Source: an uncultured Anaerolineaceae bacterium (lineage in GTDB: Bacteria; Chloroflexota; Anaerolineae; Anaerolineales; Anaerolineaceae). From it: a DNA stretch of 6,162 bases. Under the pieces are notes generated by a model that ran no database searches, had not been told where the DNA came from, and saw only the letters and a list, made by a program, of their open reading frames with translations. The stretch covers positions 1 to 6,162 of the forward strand of contig CALIHP010000041.1 in assembly GCA_938020565.1 (NCBI GenBank), written 5' to 3'. Positions 1 to 5,548 of this stretch are shown piece by piece. The translations under genes and the position numbers were made by a program. The stretch's first letter is position 1; the number at the start of each line of letters is the position of its first letter.

Positions 1-164
1 CGAAATATTATGGCGCCTACTATAACACGATCGACGGTTTCGCTGGCATGCGTCCGGCCTGGTGGGCGAATCTTCAGGCCGCGCTGACGGGAGAAAAGAC
101 CGCGGAAGAGGCGATGAACGATTTTGTCGCTGACGCGAACGCCGCTTACGCCGCCGCTCAGTAA
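1..164 (+). CDS. Extracellular sugar-binding protein of an ABC transporter, C-terminal end only
   Basis: This is the 3' end of a gene that begins before the window: 53 complete codons in the frame starting at base 3, ending in TAA at 162-164. The visible tail contains the motif MRPAWW, then a helix around LTGEKTAEEAMNDF and an alanine-rich end. This resembles the C-terminus of family 1 solute-binding proteins, where a 'PAWW...L..GK.T.EEAL..' helix closes the C-terminal lobe. Such lipoproteins capture a sugar outside the membrane and deliver it to two permeases, and two matching permease genes follow directly. The substrate cannot be read from this fragment. The binding-protein assignment rests on the tail pattern and on gene order, and the signal peptide lies outside the window. 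Confidence 0.85.
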   Translation, partial: KYYGAYYNTIDGFAGMRPAWWANLQAALTGEKTAEEAMNDFVADANAAYAAAQ

Positions 165-191
165 TCGATTCGACCCGTCATAAATCAAGAT

Positions 192-227
192 ACGGGCGGG
201 ATCGGGACTTCCCGTCCGTGTCTTTTT
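192..227 (+). terminator. Hairpin with T-run between binding-protein and permease genes
   Basis: ACGGGCGGG (192-200) pairs with CCCGTCCGT (211-219) as a 9-bp stem with one G-U pair and a 10-nt loop. TCTTTTT follows at 221-227. It lies 28 bases after the binding-protein stop and before the permeases. A leaky terminator here would leave more binding protein than permease, a common arrangement in CUT1 operons. An upstream CCCGT (174-178) could pair with ACGGG (192-196) as an alternative fold, but that pairing is weak. Confidence 0.7.
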
Positions 228-242
228 CGGATCTGTCGGGGG

Positions 243-256
243 CGGACGCGCGTCCG
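243..256. repeat. Perfect 14-bp palindrome upstream of the permease genes
   Basis: CGGACGCGCGTCCG is identical to its own reverse complement. It sits in the gap between the putative attenuating terminator and the first permease gene. As RNA it would form a 5-bp stem with a GCGC loop; as DNA it could be a dimeric protein-binding site. GC-rich context makes a chance palindrome plausible, and no promoter is visible around it. Confidence 0.35.
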
Positions 257-306
257 GCGCAGCCGCTCCTGAAAAACGAACGAACTTTGCGGACTTACGG
301 GAGAAA

Positions 307-1218
307 ATGACGATGCAAGCGAGTAAAGTAGTGTCCATGAGGCAGGCAAAGGCGCGCGAGAGCGTTTCCGCGTACCTGTTTTTACTGCCAGCGCTGATTT
401 TTTTCTTTATATTTGTCGTCGTGCCAATTGCGCAGGGAGTCTATACCAGCTTCTTCCAATACACGATGAAGGACTTTAATTGGGTTGGGCTGAGCAACTA
501 TATCGAGCTTTTTCAGGATCCGGTCTTCCTGAAATCGCTCCGGAATACGATTTTGCTGGTGATCGTCGCGGTTCCGTTTATCGTTGTTTTCAGTATTTTT
601 GCATCGGTGACGCTGTATGAAAAAAGCAGCTGGGTCCGATCGCTCTTTCGTGGGATTTTCTACCTGCCGGTTGTAACGGGTACGGTTTCGGTGACGGTGG
701 TCTGGAAATGGATCTTCGATCCGCTGACCGGCGTCCTGAATTTCGTCCTGAAAGACGCGGGCCTGATTTCGCGGAATATCAATTGGCTCGGGGATAAGAA
801 TTACGCGCTGTGGGCCATTGCGCTTGTCCTGTTTACGACGTCGGTCGGTCAGCCGATCATCCTTTTTATCGCCGCGCTCGGGAATCTCGATAAGTCGCAG
901 GTCGAGGCGGCCGAGATCGACGGCGCGAACAGGGCGCAGATTTTCCGTTACGTCGAATGGCCGGGAATCATGCCGACGACGCTCTATGTCGTTGTCATTA
1001 CAACGATCAATTCATTCCAGTGCTTCTCGTTGATTCAACTCTTGACCTCCGGCGGACCGAATTTCAATACCAGTACGATCATGTTCCAGGTTTACGAGAC
1101 GGCGTTCCGTTTGAACCGGTTCGGGTATGCGAACGCGATGGGCGTCGTTTTAGCTTTCTTTATCGCGTTATTCAGCACGGTCCAATTCCGTGCGTTCAGC
1201 TCCAGGATCGATTATTAA
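307..1218 (+). CDS. CUT1-family sugar ABC transporter permease, MalF/UgpA type
   Basis: This is an inner-membrane permease that forms the transport channel together with the next gene's product. The 303-residue protein has an N-terminal cytoplasmic tail and about six membrane spans: roughly residues 21-45, 80-103, 112-132, 167-190, 222-243 and 276-296. The 'EAA' loop that docks the ATPase is clear at residues 200-223: EAAEIDGA, then F213 and P223. The length matches the short six-span UgpA/LacF group rather than enteric MalF. The start is ambiguous by two codons. The site GGGAG (299-303) lies only 3 bases from the ATG at 307 but 9 bases from the ATG at 313, so 313 may be the real start. The gene follows the binding-protein gene and runs 12 bases ahead of its partner permease. 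No ATPase gene is visible; CUT1 systems often share an MsmK/UgpC-like ATPase encoded elsewhere. Confidence 0.95.
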   Translation: MTMQASKVVSMRQAKARESVSAYLFLLPALIFFFIFVVVPIAQGVYTSFFQYTMKDFNWVGLSNYIELFQDPVFLKSLRNTILLVIVAVPFIVVFSIFASVTLYEKSSWVRSLFRGIFYLPVVTGTVSVTVVWKWIFDPLTGVLNFVLKDAGLISRNINWLGDKNYALWAIALVLFTTSVGQPIILFIAALGNLDKSQVEAAEIDGANRAQIFRYVEWPGIMPTTLYVVVITTINSFQCFSLIQLLTSGGPNFNTSTIMFQVYETAFRLNRFGYANAMGVVLAFFIALFSTVQFRAFSSRIDY

Positions 1219-1230
1219 GGAGGAGCGGAA

Positions 1231-2058
1231 ATGAAGTACAAGAAGTTCAGCGTATTTAATATCGTCTCGACGGTGATTCTTGTTGTCGTGACGTTTATTT
1301 TTGTTTTTCCGTTTTACTGGGTTCTGACCGGGTCGCTCAAGGAACAGCGTGTCGCGATTAAGATGCCGCCGGAATGGTTCCCGCTTTCGCCGACGCTGGA
1401 TAACTACCTTTCGTTGTTTAAGAATCCAGCGCTGCAGTGGTTTTTGAATTCCGTGCTGATTTCGTTAGCGTCGATGGCGCTTGTTTGCGCTGTGAGCGCG
1501 TTAGCTGGCTATGCCTTGGCGAAGAAGAAATTCCCGGGACGTGCGCTGATTTTCGCGATGTTCGTCGGCGCGATGGCGCTTCCGAAGCAGGTTGTCCTCG
1601 TGCCGCTGGTGAAGCTGGTTTCCTCCTGGGGAATGCATGATACGCTCTGGGCGGTTATTTTACCGTCGGTCGGCTGGCCGTTTGGGATCTTTTTAATGAA
1701 GCAGTTCAGCGAAACGGTTCCGAACGAGATTCTTGAAGCGGCGAAGATCGACGGCTGCGGCGAGTTTCAGATGTTTCGCTCGGTCGTGCTGCCAATTGTC
1801 CGTCCGGGGGTCGGCGCGCTGGCGATTTTCACGTTTATTTCGACCTGGAACGACTATTTTCTGCAATTGATCATGCTGAACAGCCGGACGGCGCTGACGC
1901 TCCAGCTGGGGATCGCGACGCTCCAGGCTGAATTCGCGACCAATTACGGCGTACTGATGGCGGGGGCGACGTTTGCGGCGCTGCCGATCGTCCTGGTCTT
2001 CCTGCTCTTCCAGAACGCGTTTACGCAGGGGATTACGATGGGCGCGGTTAAAGGCTGA
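1231..2058 (+). CDS. CUT1-family sugar ABC transporter permease, MalG/UgpE type
   Basis: This is the second channel subunit, 275 residues long, the usual size for the family. Membrane spans fall near residues 13-33, 73-95, 106-126, 139-158, 193-212 and 242-262. The ATPase-contacting EAA loop is at residues 169-192: EAAKIDGCGEF, then LP and RP. The cysteine in IDGC is typical of the MalG branch. The C-terminal GITMGAVKG is the conserved MalG-type tail that reaches towards the ATPase dimer. A textbook site AAGGAGG (1217-1223) overlaps the stop of the previous gene and sits 7 bases before the ATG, so the two permeases are almost certainly co-transcribed and made in equal amounts. The gene converges on a minus-strand gene, with only 54 bases between their stops and no clear hairpin terminator in the gap. 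Confidence 0.95.
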   Translation: MKYKKFSVFNIVSTVILVVVTFIFVFPFYWVLTGSLKEQRVAIKMPPEWFPLSPTLDNYLSLFKNPALQWFLNSVLISLASMALVCAVSALAGYALAKKKFPGRALIFAMFVGAMALPKQVVLVPLVKLVSSWGMHDTLWAVILPSVGWPFGIFLMKQFSETVPNEILEAAKIDGCGEFQMFRSVVLPIVRPGVGALAIFTFISTWNDYFLQLIMLNSRTALTLQLGIATLQAEFATNYGVLMAGATFAALPIVLVFLLFQNAFTQGITMGAVKG

Positions 2059-2112
2059 CGCAGTATTCCGGGCGTTTGGTTTCAGGATTCGGAACGCGGG
2101 GCGGGAATTCGG

Positions 2113-2808
2113 TTAATGACGTAGGTAAAAGCTTTCGTCTTCGGTTCCGTCCCGCGGTATGTTTCCGGCGTTCCGGATAACGTACCTTCGGAGCCCGTCG
2201 TAAGCGACATGCGTCGAAAGGAAGAGAACGGGACCGAACGAGAAAAGCGGAATGACGATCAGCGACAGCGGCAGCTTCCATCCATAAATGAAGCCGACGA
2301 TCAGCGCGCTGAATAAAACGATCAGGTTGCGCGGGGCAGCGAGGAACGCTAATTGCAGGCTGTTCCTGAAGATGACGCCGGGGGATAAGTCGACGATCGC
2401 CAGCATCGGCCAGAGATAGAACGAAGTCGCCAGCCAGACGAAAGCGAGCGCAACGCAGAGGACCGCCGCGACCGTAAGCAGCGGGTTCCCGACGCTCATC
2501 CGGTAGTAAAGCGACGCCGCGAAGATCGAAGCGGCTTCGAGGATCAGGATGGCAAAGCCAACGATGAGGGAACGCCGGAATTCGCGCCTGAACGCGGTAA
2601 AATAATCCCGACGGAGCGAATATGGCTCGTTTCTGAAAATACGGAGGAAGACGGCCGCTCCGGCGACGAAAGCGGCCGGAATTCCGACGATCGTCAGGAA
2701 CGACAGCGCCATGAGAAGATTCACGGCGACGATGTCGCTGAAATGATGAATGAAAGCGGAAATAAACGGTTTAGGCCCGAAGCGGTAGGTTTGGAGGTCG
2801 TCGTCCAT
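2113..2808 (-). CDS. YesL-like DUF624 membrane protein
   Basis: This is an integral membrane protein of 231 residues, of unknown molecular function. It has the layout of the DUF624/YesL family: a short polar N-terminus; a first hydrophobic block (about 25-57) ending in a charged stretch with YSLRRDYFTAFRREFRRS (63-80); a span at about 80-100; a long hydrophobic block at 110-135 with YLWPMLAIVDL; a basic loop FRNSLQLAFLAAPRN (147-161); and two closing spans to about residue 199. Family members commonly sit beside CUT1 sugar transporters and glycan-degradation genes, as here, and are proposed to be accessory to them. The start is supported by AAAGGA (2815-2820 on the complementary strand) 6 bases before the ATG. 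The gene is divergent from the epimerase gene and converges on the permeases. The family call comes from sequence pattern and context, so it is good but not certain. Confidence 0.8.
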   Translation of the reverse strand: MDDDLQTYRFGPKPFISAFIHHFSDIVAVNLLMALSFLTIVGIPAAFVAGAAVFLRIFRNEPYSLRRDYFTAFRREFRRSLIVGFAILILEAASIFAASLYYRMSVGNPLLTVAAVLCVALAFVWLATSFYLWPMLAIVDLSPGVIFRNSLQLAFLAAPRNLIVLFSALIVGFIYGWKLPLSLIVIPLFSFGPVLFLSTHVAYDGLRRYVIRNAGNIPRDGTEDESFYLRH

Positions 2809-2829
2809 GAGGATTCCTTTCAGCGGTTG

Positions 2830-2864
2830 AAACGGCTGGAGCCAGATTAAAACGATTATAAACG
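2830..2864. repeat. Three helically phased AAACG repeats in the divergent promoter region
   Basis: AAACG occurs at 2830-2834, 2850-2854 and 2860-2864. The starts are 20 and 10 bases apart, which puts all three on the same face of the helix. The last two share the longer core AAACGAT. They flank the minus-strand TATAAT, so a protein bound here could affect both the yesL-like and epimerase genes. AAACG is also a half-site typical of LacI-family operators, but here the copies are direct rather than inverted. Confidence 0.35.
2855..2860 (-). promoter_or_regulatory. Possible -10 element of the yesL-like gene
   Basis: Read on the minus strand this is a perfect TATAAT, about 47 bases before the yesL-like ATG. 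No good -35 hexamer is seen 16-18 bases further upstream, where the sequence is CATCCT-like. It may depend on an activator. No convincing plus-strand promoter for the epimerase gene was found in the same gap: TTGAAA at 2827-2832 lacks a matching -10. Confidence 0.4.
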
Positions 2865-2880
2865 ATCGAGGAGAATCAGG

Positions 2881-4137
2881 ATGATGAAACGAGACGAGTT
2901 TTTAAGGATTCAGGAAAGATACCGTGACGCCCTGTTGAAGGATTGTATTCCGTTTTGGTCGAAAAATGGGATGGACGCGGAATATGGCGGAATGTGCACG
3001 TATCTGGATCGGGAAGGGAAGCGGTACGTTTCCGATAAAAGCGTCTGGCTGAACGGGCGCGCGGCCTGGGTTTTCGCGCTGCTCTGCGAAACGTACGGCG
3101 AAAGAACGGATTGGAAAGCGGCGGCGTATAGCTGTTTGGATTTTTTGAACCAGTACTGTATCGATCCGGCGGACGGGCGGATGTATTTTTCGGTGACCCG
3201 CGAGGGGAAACCGCTCCGAAAGCGCCGTTATTTTTTCAGCGAGACGTTTTATACGATCGCCAACGCGCAGGCATATCGATCGTTCGGAGATCTTCAGGCG
3301 CTCGGAACGGCGCGGAAATATTACGATTTCCTGATGGCGATGTATGACGATCCTGCGGCCGATCCGTTCAAGATTACGCCGAAGGTGTACGCCGAAACGC
3401 GGTCCGGACGCGCGTTTGCGCAGCCGATGATCCTGCTGAACGTGACGCATGAAATGCGCCGCTGCGATCCGGAACGGGCCGAGCTCTATGAATCGCGCGG
3501 AGGGTCTTTGACCAGCGACATATTCCGGTATTTTTATAAAGAGGATTTCGGCGTTTTCCTTGAATCGGTTGGCCCGAACGGCGAGTTCCTGGCCGACGCG
3601 GCGGGCGGGCGCACGATTAACCCCGGACATACGATCGAAGGGGTCTGGTTCCTGCTGAATCAGGCGAAGCTTTCGGGCGATGCCCGGCTCGTTCGCAAGG
3701 CGGCGTCGATCTTCGACCGGGCGACCGAGCTCGGGTGGGACGAGCGCTATGGGGGGATCCTGGCGTTTATTGACGCGCTGAATTTCCCGCCGGAGCAGTT
3801 GGAGCATGATATGAAGCTGTGGTGGCCGATGACGGAAACGCTGATCAGCGCGATCATGCTGTACGAGATGACGGGCGAGACGAAATACTGGGAATGGTTC
3901 GTGAAGGCGGACGCTTATTCGTTTGAGCGGTTCGCCGATCCGGCGTATGGCGAATGGTTCGGGTATTTGCGGCGCGATGGGACGCCGACGGATCCGCCCT
4001 GCAAGGGGAACCTGTTTAAAGGATGTTTTCATGTTCCGCGGGCGCTGCTGCTGGTGGACGCCTGTTTAGGGCGGCTGGCGGATCGGGCGGCGCAGGGCTC
4101 TTCCGGTATCGATTCAGCGAAAAGGGATCATTCCTGA
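2881..4137 (+). CDS. N-acylglucosamine 2-epimerase (renin-binding-protein family)
   Basis: This is predicted to be a cytoplasmic (alpha/alpha)6-barrel enzyme interconverting N-acetylglucosamine and N-acetylmannosamine. The 418-residue length is close to mammalian renin-binding protein. The family signature is followed throughout: FWSKNGMDAEYGGM (25-38), VWLNGR (55-60), FFSETFYT (118-125), AQPMILLN (180-187), INPGHTIEGVWFLL (246-259), MKLWWPMTE (311-319), YGEWFGYL (356-363) and FKGCFHVPRAL (379-389). The putative catalytic histidines H250 and H384 and the acidic E253 and E319 are all present. The YGEWFGYL and FKGCFHVPR blocks match the GlcNAc 2-epimerase branch better than cellobiose 2-epimerases, but another N-acyl or free sugar substrate is possible. 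GAGGAG (2868-2873) lies 7 bases before the ATG; a second ATG follows immediately. A short polar tail after residue 400 lacks family features. A broken ASCH gene follows 9 bases after the stop, and the transcript probably ends at the hairpin at 4443-4472. Confidence 0.92.
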   Translation: MMKRDEFLRIQERYRDALLKDCIPFWSKNGMDAEYGGMCTYLDREGKRYVSDKSVWLNGRAAWVFALLCETYGERTDWKAAAYSCLDFLNQYCIDPADGRMYFSVTREGKPLRKRRYFFSETFYTIANAQAYRSFGDLQALGTARKYYDFLMAMYDDPAADPFKITPKVYAETRSGRAFAQPMILLNVTHEMRRCDPERAELYESRGGSLTSDIFRYFYKEDFGVFLESVGPNGEFLADAAGGRTINPGHTIEGVWFLLNQAKLSGDARLVRKAASIFDRATELGWDERYGGILAFIDALNFPPEQLEHDMKLWWPMTETLISAIMLYEMTGETKYWEWFVKADAYSFERFADPAYGEWFGYLRRDGTPTDPPCKGNLFKGCFHVPRALLLVDACLGRLADRAAQGSSGIDSAKRDHS

Positions 4138-4146
4138 TAAAAACGC

Positions 4147-4381
4147 TTGAAAGCGCTCGATATCCGGCAGCCCTGGGCCTGGCGTGAAAACCGTGCCCGC
4201 GATGCCTGCGGATTTTGAGCGTGGCGGGATTCCCGGAGCGGTCGTCCTTGTCGACTGTGTGATTGAGTGTGAGGATGAGGTCGATCGCTCCGGACATAAT
4301 CCTGGGGATTTCGCTTTTCTATTGGATTGTCCGGCGCCGATTCCTTTTCGTCCGATGAAAGGAAAGCTTTATTTTTTTTGA
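4147..4381 (+). pseudogene. Remnant of an ASCH-domain protein gene, middle deleted and frame shifted
   Basis: Two pieces in different frames look like the two ends of one ASCH-domain (RNA-binding-like beta-barrel) protein. From a TTG at 4147 the frame reads LKALDIRQPWAW, the hallmark N-terminus of small ASCH proteins (commonly 'MKALSIRQPWAW'). It then runs through RENRARDACGF to a stop at 4216. Shifted by one frame, from about 4184, the sequence reads GGIPGAVVLVDCV, then GDFAFLL, PAPIPF and MKGKLYFF before TGA at 4379. This matches the C-terminal 'GaIvG...LVDCV...gFvL.nPrpl.f...KGkL.fF' pattern. Intact homologues are usually well over 100 residues, while only about 75 codons remain. The middle is therefore lost, with the junction near 4184-4210. 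The GTG-started frame (4184-4381) is open, but no ribosome-binding site of normal spacing precedes it or the TTG. The position 9 bases after the epimerase stop suggests a former operon member. Confidence 0.75.
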
Positions 4382-4442
4382 AGCTGAGGAGTTGACCGGT
4401 GGGTCTGTCGATTCGAAAATGCCATGACGCAGCGGAGAGGTG

Positions 4443-4472
4443 AAGCGCTGGGAGGGATCCCGGCGTTTTTTT
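4443..4472 (+). terminator. Rho-independent terminator of the epimerase transcript
   Basis: CGCTGGGA (4446-4453) pairs with TCCCGGCG (4458-4465) around a GGGA (GNRA-type) tetraloop, with one U-G pair. The stem can extend by three pairs into the flanking AAG/TTT, and seven T residues follow (4466-4472). It separates the epimerase and ASCH-remnant transcript from the promoter that begins 22 bases later. Confidence 0.9.
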
Positions 4473-4493
4473 ATTGGCGGCGCGAAAAAAGGA

Positions 4494-4522
4494 TTGACCG
4501 CTGTCGAAAGGTATGGTAATAT
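4494..4522 (+). promoter_or_regulatory. Strong housekeeping-sigma promoter with extended -10
   Basis: TTGACC (4494-4499) is followed, after exactly 17 bases, by TAATAT (4517-4522). A TG one base before the -10 (4514-4515) makes it an extended -10 element. Transcription would begin near 4529. The promoter reads through the M20 remnant into the gene at 4728. It is the best promoter in the window. Confidence 0.85.
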
Positions 4523-4530
4523 CTGGATAG

Positions 4531-4546
4531 GGTAAAACCTTTTACC
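4531..4546. promoter_or_regulatory. Palindromic operator over the transcription start
   Basis: GGTAAAACCTTTTACC has two perfect 7-base inverted arms (GGTAAAA and TTTTACC) around a central CC. It begins about 8 bases after the -10 and so covers roughly +1 to +17, the classic place for a repressor to block initiation. Size and symmetry suit a LacI-family dimer, and a LacI-family gene starts at 5628. The centre is CC rather than the usual CG. That this regulator binds here is inference. Confidence 0.7.
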
Positions 4547-4568
4547 TGCTTATTTTTCTATATTCCTG

Positions 4569-4575
4569 AAGGAGG
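4569..4575 (+). promoter_or_regulatory. Orphan ribosome-binding site
   Basis: AAGGAGG is a perfect Shine-Dalgarno sequence about 40 bases after the predicted transcript start, but no gene follows at normal spacing. The nearest start-like codon, TTG at 4586, is followed at once by TAG. The ATG at 4593 is 17 bases away and opens only a 21-codon frame. It is best explained as the site of the deleted M20-type gene whose tail begins at 4592. Confidence 0.6.
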
Positions 4576-4591
4576 AAAGCTTTTTTTGTAG

Positions 4592-4735
4592 TATGGCCCC
4601 GGTTCATTGCACCAATCACATGCGGCAAATGAATATGTTGAAGTTGAAGAATATTTAGATACGATCCTGCTGTACGCTGGGCTGATTTTACGATGGGGGA
4701 AAAAAGATGATGATGAAGGATATAAAAATGGCTAA
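4592..4735 (+). pseudogene. C-terminal remnant of an M20-family metallopeptidase gene
   Basis: In the frame ending in TAA at 4733-4735, after an upstream TAG at 4589, the translation begins YGPGSLHQSHAANEYVEVEE and continues with YLDTILLYAGLIL. This is the hallmark end of M20 peptidases and deacylases (ArgE/DapE/CPG2 type): 'fGPG...aHq.nEYV.ve.yl...', where the histidine is a metal ligand. Only about 47 codons survive. The catalytic domain with its other metal ligands is absent, and no start with a ribosome-binding site lies in frame. The stop overlaps the ATG of the next gene (ATG at 4728, TAA at 4733), the arrangement of translationally coupled operon genes. Promoter, operator and orphan ribosome-binding site lie just upstream, so most of the gene seems to have been deleted in place. 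The family call rests on a short but distinctive motif. Confidence 0.7.
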
Positions 4736-5471
4736 GAAAGTTTTAATCGCAGGTGAATCCTGGACGAGCGTTACGACGCATATCAAGGGCGCCGATACCT
4801 TTATCACCTCCGTTTACGAGGAGGGGGCGGATTATTTACGGGAGGCGTTGGAATCAGGGGGTTATGAGGTAACCTATGTCCCGAATCATCGCGCGCAGGA
4901 TAGCCTTCCTTTTACGAGTCAGGAGTATGCCGCCTATGACGCGGTTATCCTTTCGGATATCGGTTCGAATACGCTGCTGCTGCCGAGCGCCACGTTTGCG
5001 CGGAGCGAGAAACGTCCGAATCGCTGTCAGGCGATCCGGGATTATGTTTTGGACGGCGGGGCGCTTGTGATGATCGGTGGGTATATGTCGTTTACTGGAA
5101 TCGATGCTAAAGCGCGTTATGGGTCAACTGCCCTGGCAGATGTGCTTCCGGTTGTCTGTCTGGAGGTGGATGACAGGCGTGAGCATAGCGAAGGTGTGTA
5201 TGGCGTTGTTACGAAAGACCATCCGCTGACGCAACGAATTATCGGGGATTGGCCTGCGCTTTTGGGCTATAACAGGACGCTGCCAAAGGCGGGCTGCGAG
5301 GTTGTAGCGGAGATCGAAGGCGATCCGTTGATTGCCGTCGGCAAGTTCGGCAAAGGGCGGAGCGCGGTTTTTACGTCAGACTGCTCCCCACATTGGGCGC
5401 CGATGGAATTTGTTTCCTGGGCGCACTATAAAACGATCTGGCTGGATATGCTTGGGTATCTTTGCGGATAG
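4728..5471 (+). CDS. COG5426/STM3548-like protein with glutamine amidotransferase-like fold
   Basis: This is a predicted cytoplasmic protein of 247 residues with the flavodoxin-like fold of class I glutamine amidotransferases and ThuA, but of unknown function. Conserved family blocks are KKVLIAGESW (3-12), THIKG (17-21), VPNH (51-54), DAVILSDIGSNTLLLP (71-86), RPNRCQAIRDYV (96-107), GGYMSFTGI (117-125), a central DDR, LGYNR (179-183) and FGKGRSAVFTSDCSPHWAP (207-225). At the usual nucleophile turn, GGYMS carries no cysteine, so glutaminase activity is unlikely; H222 and D218 sit in the best-conserved block. I chose the ATG at 4728 because AAGGA (4716-4720) lies 7 bases before it and homologues typically begin MAKKVLIAGESW. 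An in-frame ATG at 4707, with GGGGGA before it, would add 7 residues. The gene is read from the promoter at 4494 and probably repressed through the operator at 4531. Relatives occur beside sugar-transport genes, which suggests a carbohydrate role. Confidence 0.85.
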   Translation: MAKKVLIAGESWTSVTTHIKGADTFITSVYEEGADYLREALESGGYEVTYVPNHRAQDSLPFTSQEYAAYDAVILSDIGSNTLLLPSATFARSEKRPNRCQAIRDYVLDGGALVMIGGYMSFTGIDAKARYGSTALADVLPVVCLEVDDRREHSEGVYGVVTKDHPLTQRIIGDWPALLGYNRTLPKAGCEVVAEIEGDPLIAVGKFGKGRSAVFTSDCSPHWAPMEFVSWAHYKTIWLDMLGYLCG

Positions 5472-5500
5472 CATCAGCTTTTTCCGTTATCTGGATCATG

Positions 5501-5545
5501 AAGGACCTCCCCGCGGCTGCGGTTCAAAACGGGGAGGTCTTTTAT
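5501..5545 (+). terminator. Strong rho-independent terminator after the COG5426-like gene
   Basis: GACCTCCCCG (5504-5513) pairs perfectly with CGGGGAGGTC (5530-5539). The stem extends through AAG/TTT to 13 pairs, with a 16-nt loop that may itself fold (CCGC/GCGG). TTTT follows the core stem at 5540-5543. It separates the COG5426-like gene from the regulator gene. Confidence 0.9.
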
Positions 5546-5548
5546 AAT
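5543..5548 (+). promoter_or_regulatory. Possible -10 element for the LacI-family gene
   Basis: A perfect TATAAT lies 80 bases before the regulator's start and directly overlaps the T-run of the preceding terminator. No convincing -35 is present: the sequence 16-17 bases upstream is GGTTC-like and lies in the terminator loop. A TTTTAC at 5564-5569 repeats one arm of the 4531-4546 operator and could be a weak autoregulatory half-site. Confidence 0.35.

Noticed and set aside
2059..2112. Search for a bidirectional terminator between the convergent permease and yesL-like genes
   Set aside because: Only 5-bp pairings (GCGTT/AACGC and ATTCC/GGAAT) with mismatched extensions and no T-run on either strand.
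2048..2281. Minus-strand 77-codon open frame overlapping the end of the yesL-like gene
   Set aside because: It lies in another frame of a well supported gene on the same strand and has no motif or ribosome-binding site.
2902..4032. Long open frame of 376 codons on the minus strand across the epimerase gene
   Set aside because: It is antisense to a gene with clear family motifs, is arginine- and proline-rich without recognisable domains, and reflects codon bias leaving few antisense stops.
4144..4155. CGCTT-GA-AAGCG inverted repeat and a TGAAAGCGCT match to a catabolite-repression (cre) half-site just after the epimerase
   Set aside because: The bases encode the conserved start (LKAL) of the ASCH remnant, the right half of a cre site is missing, and no promoter adjoins it.
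4016..4297. Minus-strand open frame of 93 codons overlapping the epimerase end and ASCH remnant
   Set aside because: It shows no recognisable motif or ribosome-binding site, has a low-complexity proline-rich end, and lies opposite better supported coding sequence.
4341..4379. TTCCTTTT/GAAAGGAA stem followed by a run of eight T residues, resembling a terminator
   Set aside because: The stem is AT-rich and weak, seven bases separate it from the T-run, it lies within the ASCH remnant's coding end, and a far better terminator follows at 4443.
4593..4658. A 21-codon ATG frame after the perfect ribosome-binding site, possibly a leader peptide
   Set aside because: The spacing is 17 bases, too long, and the overlapping frame carries the M20-like motif, which explains this sequence better.
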